Notes: generated by a model not told the origin, from the letters alone. Shown: positions 1 to 9,252, counted from the first letter of the stretch. The stretch: DNA of 64,000 bases from Candidatus Melainabacteria bacterium (GCA_003963305.1 RXJR01000006.1:62001-126000); one strand, 5' to 3'. Translations and numbers: made by a program.

Positions 1-210
1 TTCGCTTTCCAATTAACCTAAAAACTCAACAATCGATAGCGAACTGCGGTATCATTCTCGCTCAGGTGTCTTAAAAAAGTCCGACGTTCAAACTTTGTCG
101 GAAGCATTACTTGCTGCAGAGCGCGAGAGCTCGTATCCAGCAACCTTTTACGCATGCTCATTCAAGCGGCGTGGTGCCATTTAATCACTAGCACTCAAAG
201 GAGAAAATCC

Positions 211-1812
211 ATGGCAGGAGTTTTTAGTCACACGAGTTTGTTCTCTCAACCAAGTGGTACACCTATAAAATTGGTCGTTTATGGCGACGAATTCTATGCG
301 CGCCGTGAAACAGAAGATGGATATACAGCCGTGTTCGACGCGACCCTTGGCTTGTTTTGTTATGCCATTGTAATCAATGGCTCTTTCATTTCATGCGGTA
401 TCCCCGTAACAGAGCCTGCGCCATCAGAAATTCGCAGACACCTGCATGAAAGCCCTGCAATAGTCAAAAGAAGTAGAGCACAACGAAAAACAGTGTTTTC
501 AGTGCCTTTGAGCGAAACCACTATTATGCCCCACGGTAACATGCTCACGTTCGGACCTCAAAATGGTTTGCTTGAAGGACGAAGAATAAGTGAGGGAGTA
601 GTTCGAGGACTCACCGTTTTAGTAGAATTCGACGACGTTCGCGCCACCGTTGAAAAGAGCGAGTACGAAGATCTACTAAATGGTGACAATTACACGGGAC
701 ATGGCAACATTAGCTCAGTTAGGCAGTACTATCTGCGAGTTTCTTCCGGCTTCCTCGACTACAGCAACGATGTCGTCGGCCCGATTAGATTATCTAAACG
801 ACGCTCACAGTACATCAACACTTTACTCGTAGAAGAAGCCCTCGAAAAGGTATCCCAACTTGGAATTGATTGGTCTCGCTATGATTGCCGCGGCGAAGGA
901 ATTGTAGATGCAATCAATTTCGTTTACGCCGGTGACACGCAATTCATAGGAAACCTATGGCCGCACAACTCATACAAGAATGTGAGAGTTGGAAATTTGC
1001 GAACGTATTATTACATGCTTACCAGCATGGGTGCATCTCCGGATGAGCTAAGGATAGGCACGTTCTGCCATGAAAACGGACATATGCTTTGTCGATTTCC
1101 TGACATGTATGACTACGGAACAAACGATGCAGGCGAGGGGGACTTAACTCCTAGTGCTGGCATCGGTGATTATTGCTTAATGGGTTCCGGCAATTATAAT
1201 GACGACTTTGGAAAAGCGCCGTCGCCCGTGTGTGCGTATTTAAGACATTTAGTGGGTTGGTGCCCAACCGTGATCAGCTTGAACCAAGCAGGAAAATTCA
1301 CCGCCAAGCAGGGCGCTTACGACACCGTTCACATTTTCCGAACTAGTAAACCGACGGAATACTTCCTTATAGAAAATCGCTTTAAGACTGACTTGGATCG
1401 GGGTCTGTCATCTAGCGGACTCGCTATCTATCACTGCGATACGAGCGGCTCAAACGAGTATCAACAAAACAGTGCAGACAAGCACTATCAGTGCGCACTA
1501 CTCCAGGCTGATGGCAAAAACGATCTTGAACGCAACATAAATTCAGGTGACGACAAGGACTTGTTCGGAAAAGTAAACGGTATGGCCATAAATAGCAAGT
1601 CGAATCCAAGTTCTCGAATGTGGGACAAATCGGAATCCGGACTCACCGTTTCGAATATTACTGCACCAGACAAAGCAATAACGTTTGAAACAGGACAAGG
1701 CAATCCATCATCCATACATCTAACACCCTTCCATGTTTTGGCTGAGGTGCCAGAAAACTTAATCCCGCAAACACTAGCCCGAAGGAATAGAGTCCAAGCG
1801 ACGCTCAAGTAA
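211..1812 (+). CDS. M6-family zinc metalloprotease
   Basis: Encodes about 533 residues. The frame is open back to an ATG at 154, but the ATG at 211 follows AAAGGAGAAAATCC, a good ribosome site, so I start there. Residues 287-291 read HENGH, a HExxH zinc site, followed by RFPDMYDYG, which matches the HExxH...PDxYD pattern of M6 (immune inhibitor A-like) peptidases. The N-terminal part contains a GDE...DGY...YA pattern that I associate with the same family. No convincing signal peptide is seen at the chosen start, so the route of export, if any, is unclear. Catalysis of peptide-bond hydrolysis with bound zinc follows from the family; the substrate is unknown. The gene stands alone and is followed 30 bases later by a perfect inverted repeat. 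Family assignment is firm, biological role is not. Confidence 0.88.
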   Translation: MAGVFSHTSLFSQPSGTPIKLVVYGDEFYARRETEDGYTAVFDATLGLFCYAIVINGSFISCGIPVTEPAPSEIRRHLHESPAIVKRSRAQRKTVFSVPLSETTIMPHGNMLTFGPQNGLLEGRRISEGVVRGLTVLVEFDDVRATVEKSEYEDLLNGDNYTGHGNISSVRQYYLRVSSGFLDYSNDVVGPIRLSKRRSQYINTLLVEEALEKVSQLGIDWSRYDCRGEGIVDAINFVYAGDTQFIGNLWPHNSYKNVRVGNLRTYYYMLTSMGASPDELRIGTFCHENGHMLCRFPDMYDYGTNDAGEGDLTPSAGIGDYCLMGSGNYNDDFGKAPSPVCAYLRHLVGWCPTVISLNQAGKFTAKQGAYDTVHIFRTSKPTEYFLIENRFKTDLDRGLSSSGLAIYHCDTSGSNEYQQNSADKHYQCALLQADGKNDLERNINSGDDKDLFGKVNGMAINSKSNPSSRMWDKSESGLTVSNITAPDKAITFETGQGNPSSIHLTPFHVLAEVPENLIPQTLARRNRVQATLK

Positions 1813-1842
1813 TCACATATCGGTCGTGCATTTCCTATTGGA

Positions 1843-1879
1843 TGATGAGTGGTGGCAATGACATTGCCACCACTCATCA
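1843..1879. repeat. Perfect 18-bp inverted repeat with one-base centre
   Basis: The left arm TGATGAGTGGTGGCAATG (1843-1860) is exactly complementary to CATTGCCACCACTCATCA (1862-1879), separated by a single A. It starts 30 bases after the stop of the M6 protease gene. A hairpin would be very stable, but no T-run follows on either strand, so it is not a standard intrinsic terminator. It may be a factor-assisted terminator, an RNA-stabilising 3' hairpin or a protein-binding palindrome. Confidence 0.8.
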
Positions 1880-1996
1880 CTGCACGTACTGGACTCGAAG
1901 AAGCATTGGCGAAGAAATTTCATCAATACAATCCACAATGCGCGCGTTATATAGATGACAAGCCGGAATGGACCTAAATGAGCTTGGTGGGCAATT

Positions 1997-2698
1997 ATGC
2001 TGCAATTAGCACCTTGTAGGATCGAAGTAACCTTGAAAGTCAGATCGCGATCGCGGTATAAATTAGAAAAGGAACCCCGGCATTCTTCCAAATCAAATTA
2101 CAACTTTACCTTGCGCTCTCAAGGCAGGGAATTTCCCACATCTATTTCCAAAGCCATGCATATTTCACATAGTCAACTAACTCAAACTTTGCTTCTCTTC
2201 CTAAAGAATATTGCCGAGCCAAACGAAAACGAGGCTTTTCTTGCAACTAAAATCATGCTGTGCCAAAGCGATTTAATACTTCCTGGAATTGATATGTTGC
2301 ATCACCTTGCAGATGAAGACCTTCTCCACGAGTATAGAAGTCCTAACTTATTTATGCAGCCGATAGCTCAATGTCATGATTTCTCATTCGTCTTCAAGAA
2401 TGAAATCGATCAGCGGTGGCGAAAAGGCTTCCTGGATAAAGCAAAATCCGGTCTGCCTTTAGGACTTTGCTATCCGCTTGCCGTTGGTTTGATCATTATG
2501 GAAACCCATATGATGAATATCGCGCTAGCCGAAACCAGCGCCGATACACAAGGTTTGTTTTTGATAGACACAATGTTTAGGCAGGTTAGAAATTTCTCGC
2601 CGACACTGGCCCCTTCTCAGACAGCGAGACTTGATATCAAATCATTTCTAAATGCTGGAACATCATCAAGATACGAGGTAAACGCGATCTATGTATAA
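1997..2698 (+). CDS. Hypothetical protein
   Basis: A 233-residue frame with no domain I recognise. The first 50 residues are rich in Arg, Ser and Lys and look less like native protein than the part from Met at 2156 onward, so the true start may be 2156; neither start has a clear ribosome site. The body is mainly helical in composition with Leu-rich stretches. The end overlaps the next gene by 8 bases (2691-2698), which argues for translation and for co-expression with the two secreted-protein genes downstream. No signal peptide or membrane segment is evident. Function unknown. Confidence 0.5.
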   Translation: MLQLAPCRIEVTLKVRSRSRYKLEKEPRHSSKSNYNFTLRSQGREFPTSISKAMHISHSQLTQTLLLFLKNIAEPNENEAFLATKIMLCQSDLILPGIDMLHHLADEDLLHEYRSPNLFMQPIAQCHDFSFVFKNEIDQRWRKGFLDKAKSGLPLGLCYPLAVGLIIMETHMMNIALAETSADTQGLFLIDTMFRQVRNFSPTLAPSQTARLDIKSFLNAGTSSRYEVNAIYV

Positions 2699-3884
2699 AA
2701 CCCGACTAAACCTGCCAGCCATTCTTATTGGTCTGTTGATTACAGCGACTAACAATCATGTCTACGCGGCTAACGTGAAAAGCATTCCGTTTCACTGTAG
2801 CGGAGACCAGCGCGTTCCGATGAATTCAGGCTTTACCTATCGGCTTCCTAAAACACTGATTAGTGTCAAAGGAACATTCGGGGTTTATCAGAAGATCACG
2901 TATACGGACAAAACAAAAAGCAGAACGTCTGGTTCGATCACGTACATGTTGGTGCTAACGAAGCCCTTAGAATTAAGCTTTCCGAACGTTGCCGACTACA
3001 AAACACAATTTTTGATCCGTTCAAAAAACTTGCAGTCATTCACCGTAGCAAGTATTGCGGGATTTACATTTTCTGAAGACGGAACAATCAACACAGCGAA
3101 CGCAGACTTCGAAGACAAAACGGGCGAGATAATTAAGGACTCTGCTCAGACAGCAGCGAATGTTGGCGCGATGATTGCAAAAGCAATCGCAGGTAAAGAA
3201 GTAACAGAAATAAAATTGGTTAAAGAGTTTACCCAGGATCTTGGTCCTTATGATCCTGAAACTTTCGCACAGCAGAACGAAACCATTATTACAATTCCCA
3301 TTATCGAAGATACTCCTGCCGATCCTGTGCGCTCGACATTTTTCAGCGCTATCGAAGAGCAAGGCGATGATCCAAACTCTGCCGCGGTATTAAAGAGATT
3401 CTCAACCATAAGTTTGGGGCTGCATATTCCGAAAGCGCAGCCAGAGTCATCAAATGAAATGATGGAACGTCGAAACCATGAATATAAGTCAGAAAACTTA
3501 TTAGCCAATATCCCCTTACTGGAGATACTGCTCAAGCAAAAAAGCTTCGACGGGCTCGTAGTTCGAAATCCGAGGCCGCTAAAGACAACTGTTGCGGTAA
3601 CTTTTGATGCCCAGGCATATTCCGTTTTCAATCGGGAAGTGCCGTTTGCTCAGTACGGAGATATAACGATACTGCCTATGCGCTCGTCGCTATTCGTTCA
3701 TAAAACTCACAAAGTAGCGATGTCCAAAGCGGGAGGAGTAAGCTCTTATGATTTTACTGCCACCAGCAGAGGTGCCACAATTGCTAAGAGCTTAGCTGAT
3801 GCCACCGACTCACTAAACAAAGGATTCGATGCGTTCGCAGGACTTTTTAAATCCCCATCAAGCAAGTCGACGGCAACAAAATGA
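2691..3884 (+). CDS. Secreted protein of unknown function
   Basis: Encodes 397 residues. The N-terminus is a typical Sec signal peptide: positive residues, then a hydrophobic core (PAILIGLLITATNN), ending near VYAA around residue 27, so the protein is probably exported. The middle has an Ala-rich helical stretch around residues 145-165 (TAANVGAMIAKAIAGKEV), and the C-terminus is Ser/Lys-rich. No catalytic motif or family is recognised. The start overlaps the upstream gene by 8 bases, and the stop overlaps the start of the next gene by 4 bases (ATGA), so the three genes form a translationally coupled unit. Function unknown. Confidence 0.72.
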   Translation: MYKTRLNLPAILIGLLITATNNHVYAANVKSIPFHCSGDQRVPMNSGFTYRLPKTLISVKGTFGVYQKITYTDKTKSRTSGSITYMLVLTKPLELSFPNVADYKTQFLIRSKNLQSFTVASIAGFTFSEDGTINTANADFEDKTGEIIKDSAQTAANVGAMIAKAIAGKEVTEIKLVKEFTQDLGPYDPETFAQQNETIITIPIIEDTPADPVRSTFFSAIEEQGDDPNSAAVLKRFSTISLGLHIPKAQPESSNEMMERRNHEYKSENLLANIPLLEILLKQKSFDGLVVRNPRPLKTTVAVTFDAQAYSVFNREVPFAQYGDITILPMRSSLFVHKTHKVAMSKAGGVSSYDFTATSRGATIAKSLADATDSLNKGFDAFAGLFKSPSSKSTATK

Positions 3885-4555
3885 AAACACAACTTTTAAA
3901 AATCCTAAGCATTATCTATCTCCTAGTTATGGCTAGCCCAGCACTATCTGCCGGGCTAGCTTCCGACGCAGGCAAATCGTCAAATGTTCAAGGTCAACTA
4001 CAATCAGACCCGAAACTAATCGGAATAAACCCTTTCTGGAACCAGCCGACTGATGGACGTTTCCAGACAAAACTTGCAGTTCCATCAGGATCAATATTAA
4101 CATTCAAAGTTAGAGCACAAGCCAACTTGTCAGATAGCGATGAGATTTTGGTTCGTTTGATGGATGATAGCAACAACCTTTTGAAAACAGCTGATGGAAA
4201 AGACGCTCAGTGGACCTTTAAGGGTGTAGGGCAAATCGAAAGGGCAATTGTTCCGGAGTCCACTCATCTAATACTTCGAGTCGGCACTGAAGAATGGCTG
4301 GATCCGCACGCGCAAAAACCTGCCTTTCATGACTGGAAAGGTATAGAGGATAGTTATGTTCACGAACAAGAAAACGTTATGTTTGCATGGCATTCGGACG
4401 CCCCCACTCAAGGTCAGGCGCCGCTGCCTGGAACAGACACTGGGATTTCCTCTGGATGGTCCACTCCAGCTAACGATTCAGTCACGGAGAACAAGGCTAA
4501 TCAAACAAGTAGCAAACTTCAGTTTTCCATAAAGGTTATAGGACCAGCCTTTTAA
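3881..4555 (+). CDS. Secreted protein of unknown function
   Basis: Encodes 224 residues beginning with a signal peptide: MKTQLLKIL, a hydrophobic core, then a likely cleavage after ALSAG near residue 24. The mature part (for example LAVPSGSILTFKVRAQA) has the alternating pattern of beta-strands, followed by a Trp- and Asp-containing middle and a Ser/Thr/Asn-rich tail. I do not recognise a family. The ATG overlaps the TGA of the preceding gene in ATGA, so expression is probably coupled to it. A short palindrome spans the stop codon. Confidence 0.7.
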   Translation: MKTQLLKILSIIYLLVMASPALSAGLASDAGKSSNVQGQLQSDPKLIGINPFWNQPTDGRFQTKLAVPSGSILTFKVRAQANLSDSDEILVRLMDDSNNLLKTADGKDAQWTFKGVGQIERAIVPESTHLILRVGTEEWLDPHAQKPAFHDWKGIEDSYVHEQENVMFAWHSDAPTQGQAPLPGTDTGISSGWSTPANDSVTENKANQTSSKLQFSIKVIGPAF

Positions 4556-4561
4556 GGCTGG
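4544..4561. terminator. Short palindrome across a stop codon
   Basis: CCAGCCTTTTAAGGCTGG is an 18-base palindrome containing the TAA stop of the upstream secreted-protein gene. It could help end transcription of the three-gene unit, but it lacks a T-run and has almost no loop, so the call is tentative. Confidence 0.3.
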
Positions 4562-4764
4562 CAAAGGAATCAGACCATTCTAGTTATCCACCAAAGCGCG
4601 CCCAGTAAACAAATGACATCTCCGTTTAGAGCGAGCGGCACTTAAGTGTTGCCATACTGCGGTCAGCAAGCCAGCGCTCCGAAAAATAAAATGAAGCAAT
4701 GGACCGATGCGGTTGATACAAAAACATTGATAAAACCAAACTACAACCAGCGTCCGATGACTCG

Positions 4765-4917
4765 TTAGTCAGCCCCTACCTTACAAGACGCAGCGTGACC
4801 AAGAACTCTTGAACCATCTTTGAGATCGGAAACCTGAGGAGCCCAACCGTCGGCAATATGCCAGGCAAGCAATTCATCAGCATTTGGTTGCCTGTACCAA
4901 ACGGCGACCGCCGTCAA
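4765..4917 (-). CDS. Small ORF, 50 residues, TTG start
   Basis: Reading the minus strand, a TTG at 4917 lies 9 bases after the stop of the 73-residue ORF upstream and is preceded by GTAGGATC, a weak ribosome site. It encodes 50 residues with natural composition, including AVWYRQPNADELLAWHI and GWAPQVSDLKDGSRVLG, ending in TAA. It may be a coupled second small gene, or the displaced C-terminal half of one gene split by a frameshift. No family recognised. Confidence 0.35.
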   Translation of the reverse strand: MTAVAVWYRQPNADELLAWHIADGWAPQVSDLKDGSRVLGHAASCKVGAD

Positions 4918-4926
4918 AGATCCTAC

Positions 4927-5148
4927 TCACGTAGAGCCAAGCACCAAATACTTCTCGCTTTGCGCGAATGGTATCAAGACATCATGCGTGAACTCGTCTT
5001 GCGCGATTACATCCATTGCCGACAATAGAAACGTTTTATTCGTGCGCAAGTATCGAAGGGCACGATCAAGATTTGTGCAAGCGGATAGCGCTGAAGCCAG
5101 CTCAGGGAAAGCTGCTCGCAAAGCCTCGATTCCATCCTGATAAGACAA
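4927..5148 (-). CDS. Small hypothetical protein, 73 residues
   Basis: Starts with TTG at 5148, preceded on the minus strand by GAGGAATTCAAG, a good ribosome site at normal spacing. The product is mostly helical (IEALRAAFPELASALSAC, NLDRALRYLRTNKTFLL) and has no signal peptide or membrane segment. No family recognised. It is followed within 9 bases by a second small ORF on the same strand. Confidence 0.5.
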   Translation of the reverse strand: MSYQDGIEALRAAFPELASALSACTNLDRALRYLRTNKTFLLSAMDVIAQDEFTHDVLIPFAQSEKYLVLGST

Positions 5149-5349
5149 CTTGAATTCCTCACAGCGTTACTAACCTAATCCAATCATCTTTTTGTTGCTT
5201 TCACAATACGCGATATCGAGTATCGTCCTCGCACAGAACTCGCAAAGCAATGTGCTTCTTGTCGATCTGAAGTTTCTTTTACCGTACAATCAAATAAACA
5301 ACCATCATCGAACGCGATCCATTCAACAAGCATCATCGGACCCAATCCA

Positions 5350-5922
5350 TTGGCAATCGAAATCACCGCCGAGACACATATAACGCTGCCAACATACGGC
5401 AGTGTTTCCATCGCCTTCGAAGTGGATCGCATTTACGAGATCACAACGAATGACGCTGGTCAGTTCGAACTAACAGAACGCAAATTGGAAAAACCATATC
5501 GAAAAGACTATGACGAAATCCCAGGAAACAGACCTATCAACTGGAGTCAGTGTTTTGATCTTACCAATTGGGGTTTCATAGTAGCGCGAGAAAACGACCG
5601 CAGAGTAGGCGGCGCCGCCATAGCACACAACTCCGCTGATATTCACCTGCTTGAAGGCAATGAGAAATTGGCACTTTTATGGGATCTGCGTGTCAGTCCA
5701 GATTATCGAGGACGAGGACTTGGTCTGGAGATTTTCCAAAAAGTGGAAGAGTGGTGCCTCTCTCGCGGCTGCACTGAGTTAAAAATTGAAACTCAAAGTA
5801 CAAATGTCTCTGCTTGCAATTTCTACAAGCGACAGGGATGCGAGCTAAGAGCAGCAAACCGATTTGCGTACAGTGATTATCCTGATGAAATCCAGATGCT
5901 CTGGTATAAGAGTCTCTCCTGA
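5350..5922 (+). CDS. GNAT family N-acetyltransferase
   Basis: Encodes 190 residues of the GNAT fold, which transfers an acetyl group from acetyl-CoA to an amine. The acetyl-CoA-binding motif A is clear: LRVSPDYRGRGLGLEIFQ, with the R/Q-x-x-G-x-G/A loop (RGRGLG), then KIETQSTNVSACNFYKRQGC, the usual C-terminal strand-helix with N-x-x-A-x-x-F-Y. The N-terminal EVDRIYEI and DYDEIPGN parts match a common soluble GNAT subgroup. I use the TTG at 5350 because the family N-terminus fits there; the frame stays open upstream to 5179 without an ordinary start. The ribosome site is weak. Substrate unknown. Confidence 0.85.
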   Translation: MAIEITAETHITLPTYGSVSIAFEVDRIYEITTNDAGQFELTERKLEKPYRKDYDEIPGNRPINWSQCFDLTNWGFIVARENDRRVGGAAIAHNSADIHLLEGNEKLALLWDLRVSPDYRGRGLGLEIFQKVEEWCLSRGCTELKIETQSTNVSACNFYKRQGCELRAANRFAYSDYPDEIQMLWYKSLS

Positions 5923-5975
5923 GATATGGAAACTAATGGGTCCCAAAATTTTCGCAATCAAAGAAGGAAAATAAA

Positions 5976-6188
5976 ATGGCAAAAAAACAGTCATCTGGTC
6001 GCGATTCAAAAACAAATCAACATGGTGCGCAAGCTGAGGCGAAAGCACCTCTGAGTGACATGATTTACTGCTATTACGATGGACTTTCGTATTCACCAGG
6101 AGCTTTTCTAAAGATCGACGGCTTCCAACGCAAACTTCTATACTGCAATTCGCTTGGCACGTGGGATGTTAAGGACGAACCTTCCTAG
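5976..6188 (+). CDS. Small hypothetical protein, 70 residues
   Basis: ATG at 5976 follows AAAGAAGGAAAATAAA, a plausible ribosome site. The first 25 residues are charged and disordered-looking (Lys, Ser, Gln, Ala), followed by a compact Tyr-rich part with DMIYCYYDGLSYSPGAFLK. It lies 53 bases after the acetyltransferase gene on the same strand and could be co-transcribed with it. No family recognised. Confidence 0.55.
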   Translation: MAKKQSSGRDSKTNQHGAQAEAKAPLSDMIYCYYDGLSYSPGAFLKIDGFQRKLLYCNSLGTWDVKDEPS

Positions 6189-6284
6189 GTGCGATGCCGA
6201 TCCCTCGACGCAAAAGTAGCAAATACACCTGAGCAGCGATGAGAAAGCTCACGATGGCATCTTTTGGCACGGAATAGGGGCTTG

Positions 6285-8021
6285 TTAGGGCTGGTCTTTT
6301 TTCAACGTGGTCTGAATATGCTTCAGTATAGCCTTGGCGCAGGCCGGCATCATTGTGTTCTCATAGTATTTTGGACCACCGAGTAAGTCTCCATTTGTAG
6401 GCGACTTTGAAACTTTCAGTCGATCGATGAAGATAAGATCTTGCCCGGTATCGCCTGATACCACTTTCGCTGAAACATAGGTTGTATATTTGTTTGCCAT
6501 CATGGATGTGGCCCAGTCAGCGGCGTCGATCCAGCCCGTGATTATATATGCAGCCTGAAGTGACTGAGCAAGCTTTTTCCATTCTTCAGGAGTCCACCGG
6601 CGAGTGTCAACTTGATCGGTGCGAGTGAGGTTAGGAATGGTAGATAAAGACATATTTGTCAAACGAGGACCAAGAGCGCGGTCATGGTACTGTGATCGCA
6701 GCGCATAGAACATGCTCTCGGAGAGCCTCGGCGCCAGTCCAGCTAATTCTGCAGCTGAAGACACTTTGCCCCAGAGAACTTTCGCATTTGGCGGTAGTTG
6801 CTGAATTCTGCAAATGAGTGGACCGACAAAGGGCACAACGGCAATATTGGATGGTAGCGCATTTGGTGCAGAAGCAACAAGCGGTGAGGCAGTCGATACG
6901 GCTACAGTATCAGTCTTGCCTGAAGGCGCAGTCGTTGTTGTTGTTGTTTCGGTGACAGTTCCAGTTGTTGCGGTGGCAGTTCCAGTTGTCGCTGTGGCAG
7001 TTCCAGGTTTTGTGGTAGCTGTCGTTGCGATTGGTGATGAAAGTGTGTCGATCGTGGTTGGAGGAAGCTTGTTGACTGGAGGTAATGAAGTGACTAACGC
7101 ATTTGGTTGCTTTTCGGCACCTGCTGGTGTTGACGGTGTTACCGTCCCTGCGAGCTGTCTGGTTGGTGTTACAGCTAAGATTGGCGGCTTACCAACCCAC
7201 GTACTTTTCAGCACAGGAGTCTGTAACACACCACGCTCCTTCAACGCAGTGCGTTGAACGGAAGATTTGAGCGTTTTAAACGCATCAAACAAGCTCAGGT
7301 TCTCGGGTGAATTACTCAAGGTGTCGATAAGGAGTCGCGTGAAAATGCTGTTATGAATATCCTTCATTTCCCACGAGACTTCTTCTGGCAAGCTCGAAGA
7401 CAGGACCACGCGACCTTTTCCCAACGCCAACTGATTTACATCAAAGTTGCTGCGTGACAAGCCCTTACCACCAACCTCGAGGGCACCACTGTGACAGGCG
7501 TCGACTATCAAAATGACGCGAGCGGCATGAATTCGCTTGGATACAACCTCGACTAAATCTTGCATTTCCAGCGCAGTCGTATAGAGATCGTCAGGGTCTG
7601 AGTCATGTGCGAGGATGTAATTGACGCCAGCTGTATCCATGTACGCTGGACTGCCATGACTCGAGATAAAAATCACCACCAGATCATCTGGCGCAGCGAC
7701 GTGCGGAAGCCACTTCCCACCGAGTTCGGAGACGATTTCCTTCTCCGTCGCTTGTTCATCTGTCAATAGTTTCACGTGGTCGGGCGCGAATTGTCCTTTA
7801 GAAATCAAATACTGATAAAAGTCTTGAGCATCTTTCGCAGCCCACCTCAAATTGAGCTTTTCGTTTTTAAATTTGCTCACGCCGACAATCAAGGCCCACT
7901 TGTCAGCAACAGGAGTGTTGTAGGCGTCGTCTTCAAGTGCAAAAGCCGGCCCCACATTCGTGACGCAGAGAAGCAATATGATGACCAGACGAAATGGGCG
8001 TTCGAACACAACATACTCCAT
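6285..8021 (-). CDS. Caspase-like (C14) cysteine protease, secreted
   Basis: Encodes 578 residues. A signal peptide (hydrophobic core LVIILLLCVTNVGPAFA, cleavage near residue 28) precedes a caspase-like p20 domain at about residues 40-280. The catalytic His lies in VIFISSHGSPAYMD (His122) and the catalytic Cys in IVDACHSGA (Cys176), the usual HG and DACHSG motifs. A Pro/Thr linker at about 290-395 includes TAT/TTGT repeats and joins to a C-terminal domain (about 400-578) with a WGKVSSAAELAGLAPRLSE region that I do not recognise. Family knowledge predicts peptide cleavage, often after basic residues. It starts 40 bases downstream of the TPR membrane-protein gene on the same strand and is probably transcribed with it. 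No strong ribosome site is seen at 8021. Confidence 0.88.
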   Translation of the reverse strand: MEYVVFERPFRLVIILLLCVTNVGPAFALEDDAYNTPVADKWALIVGVSKFKNEKLNLRWAAKDAQDFYQYLISKGQFAPDHVKLLTDEQATEKEIVSELGGKWLPHVAAPDDLVVIFISSHGSPAYMDTAGVNYILAHDSDPDDLYTTALEMQDLVEVVSKRIHAARVILIVDACHSGALEVGGKGLSRSNFDVNQLALGKGRVVLSSSLPEEVSWEMKDIHNSIFTRLLIDTLSNSPENLSLFDAFKTLKSSVQRTALKERGVLQTPVLKSTWVGKPPILAVTPTRQLAGTVTPSTPAGAEKQPNALVTSLPPVNKLPPTTIDTLSSPIATTATTKPGTATATTGTATATTGTVTETTTTTTAPSGKTDTVAVSTASPLVASAPNALPSNIAVVPFVGPLICRIQQLPPNAKVLWGKVSSAAELAGLAPRLSESMFYALRSQYHDRALGPRLTNMSLSTIPNLTRTDQVDTRRWTPEEWKKLAQSLQAAYIITGWIDAADWATSMMANKYTTYVSAKVVSGDTGQDLIFIDRLKVSKSPTNGDLLGGPKYYENTMMPACAKAILKHIQTTLKKDQP

Positions 8022-8061
8022 CGTGACGGACCGTTACTATCTTCCCCAATTAGCTCAGATT

Positions 8062-9186
8062 CTACTGCGAAATTTTCCTCAAATCGATTAAGTTGCCAGT
8101 ACTTAGAACTTGCTGCACGTGCTCGAATATCGCCTCGTTGTGAGAGTCGAGCGCGCATTGTTCCGATTCAAATTTCTCCAGGGTTTCTTGCGCCTCTGCC
8201 TGGCGTCCCATTTGCTCCAGTATCTTCACGTGCAAAGTGAGTGCATAATGCCGCAGCGGGTCGCCCGCGCCAAGATCCTGAAAGTACTCCCTCGCAGAAG
8301 TTAAATGCAAGAGAGCCTCTTCCAGTCTATTTTGCAGATACCGCAGCTCGGCAAAGCCGATTTGTACTTCTCCAACAACCTGACCCATGTACCGACGGCG
8401 AGACTCGATCAGCTTTTGCACTTCCGAAAGTTGCATCTCTGCATCATCCAGCAGACCGAGCTGAATGTTATTGCGCGCGATATTTGTAAGGACATTTACT
8501 TTCAATTCAAAATTTGAATTCCGGCACAGTGCTTTTGCTTCTTCGAGATAAGTTTTCGCAATCTCCGGTCTACTGAGCATCATATTGGCGAAGCCAACGT
8601 TGCTAGCGACTATTGCCTTTGCTATGAGATCACCGTTCGATTTCACGTACTCGTAGCGCCGCAAATGAACTTCCGCGGCACGTTCCAGGCACTGTCCTCG
8701 ACCCATCAGGTTTGCCAGAGTTGTATCGGACATCGAGCTGATCTTGCTGAGCGGCCATAAAGCATAAGTTAGTTGAGCTTCAACGATTTTTCCTTGTCGA
8801 GCGAGCAGAACAGCCTTGACTTGATCAAGCTGCATTTGCGCGAACCAGTTGTTACCGGAAATCCTTCCCAGCATCAGTCCAAAGTTGCACAACTTTTCCG
8901 CTAAACGATAGTGCCCAGACTCCACTTCATGAATCGCCAAAAGCGTGATCAGCATAATTGCTAGTAAAACTGCGATCAGTGCGAGTGCAACAGGCCAGAA
9001 GATTGAAGCACCTGCAACGGCGCGAATCAAAATCATTGATGCGGACAGTACTATCAGTCCCCAGTTGTTAGCAAGGAACGACGGTCGATGTGATTGCAAC
9101 AACGCGAGTTGTTGATCCGTGAAGCAAAATTTGCTGGATTTGTTCTCCAGGGCGGGCAACTGCCGATTTTCGTTAGTATCCCTCAC
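8062..9186 (-). CDS. TPR-repeat membrane protein
   Basis: Two adjacent hydrophobic segments (NWGLIVLSASMILIRAVAG and FWPVALALIAVLLAIMLIT) form a membrane hairpin near the N-terminus. The rest is helical repeats of TPR type: pairs of helices with A, Y/F and small residues at spaced positions, for example around ALLARQGKIVEAQLTYALW and AEVHLRRYEYVKSNGD. The longest frame begins with ATG at 9273, but that would overlap the divergent gene; the GTG at 9186 follows GGAGGAGCA and removes the overlap, so I prefer it. TPR domains bind partner proteins. It lies just upstream of the caspase-like gene, suggesting the two products act together, perhaps as scaffold and protease. Confidence 0.72.
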   Translation of the reverse strand: MRDTNENRQLPALENKSSKFCFTDQQLALLQSHRPSFLANNWGLIVLSASMILIRAVAGASIFWPVALALIAVLLAIMLITLLAIHEVESGHYRLAEKLCNFGLMLGRISGNNWFAQMQLDQVKAVLLARQGKIVEAQLTYALWPLSKISSMSDTTLANLMGRGQCLERAAEVHLRRYEYVKSNGDLIAKAIVASNVGFANMMLSRPEIAKTYLEEAKALCRNSNFELKVNVLTNIARNNIQLGLLDDAEMQLSEVQKLIESRRRYMGQVVGEVQIGFAELRYLQNRLEEALLHLTSAREYFQDLGAGDPLRHYALTLHVKILEQMGRQAEAQETLEKFESEQCALDSHNEAIFEHVQQVLSTGNLIDLRKISQ

Positions 9187-9252
9187 TGCTCCTCCAGACT
9201 CACAGGTCCACTTCGAACTGTTGACTCCATCGCTTGTAAAGGTCAGTGGCTG

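Noticed and set aside
4562-4764. Gap after the secreted-protein trio
   Set aside because: No frame, RNA or strong hairpin that I can support.
6814-7257. 147-residue Val-rich frame on the plus strand
   Set aside because: It is the antisense of the Thr/Pro linker of the caspase-like gene; the Val runs mirror Thr codons.
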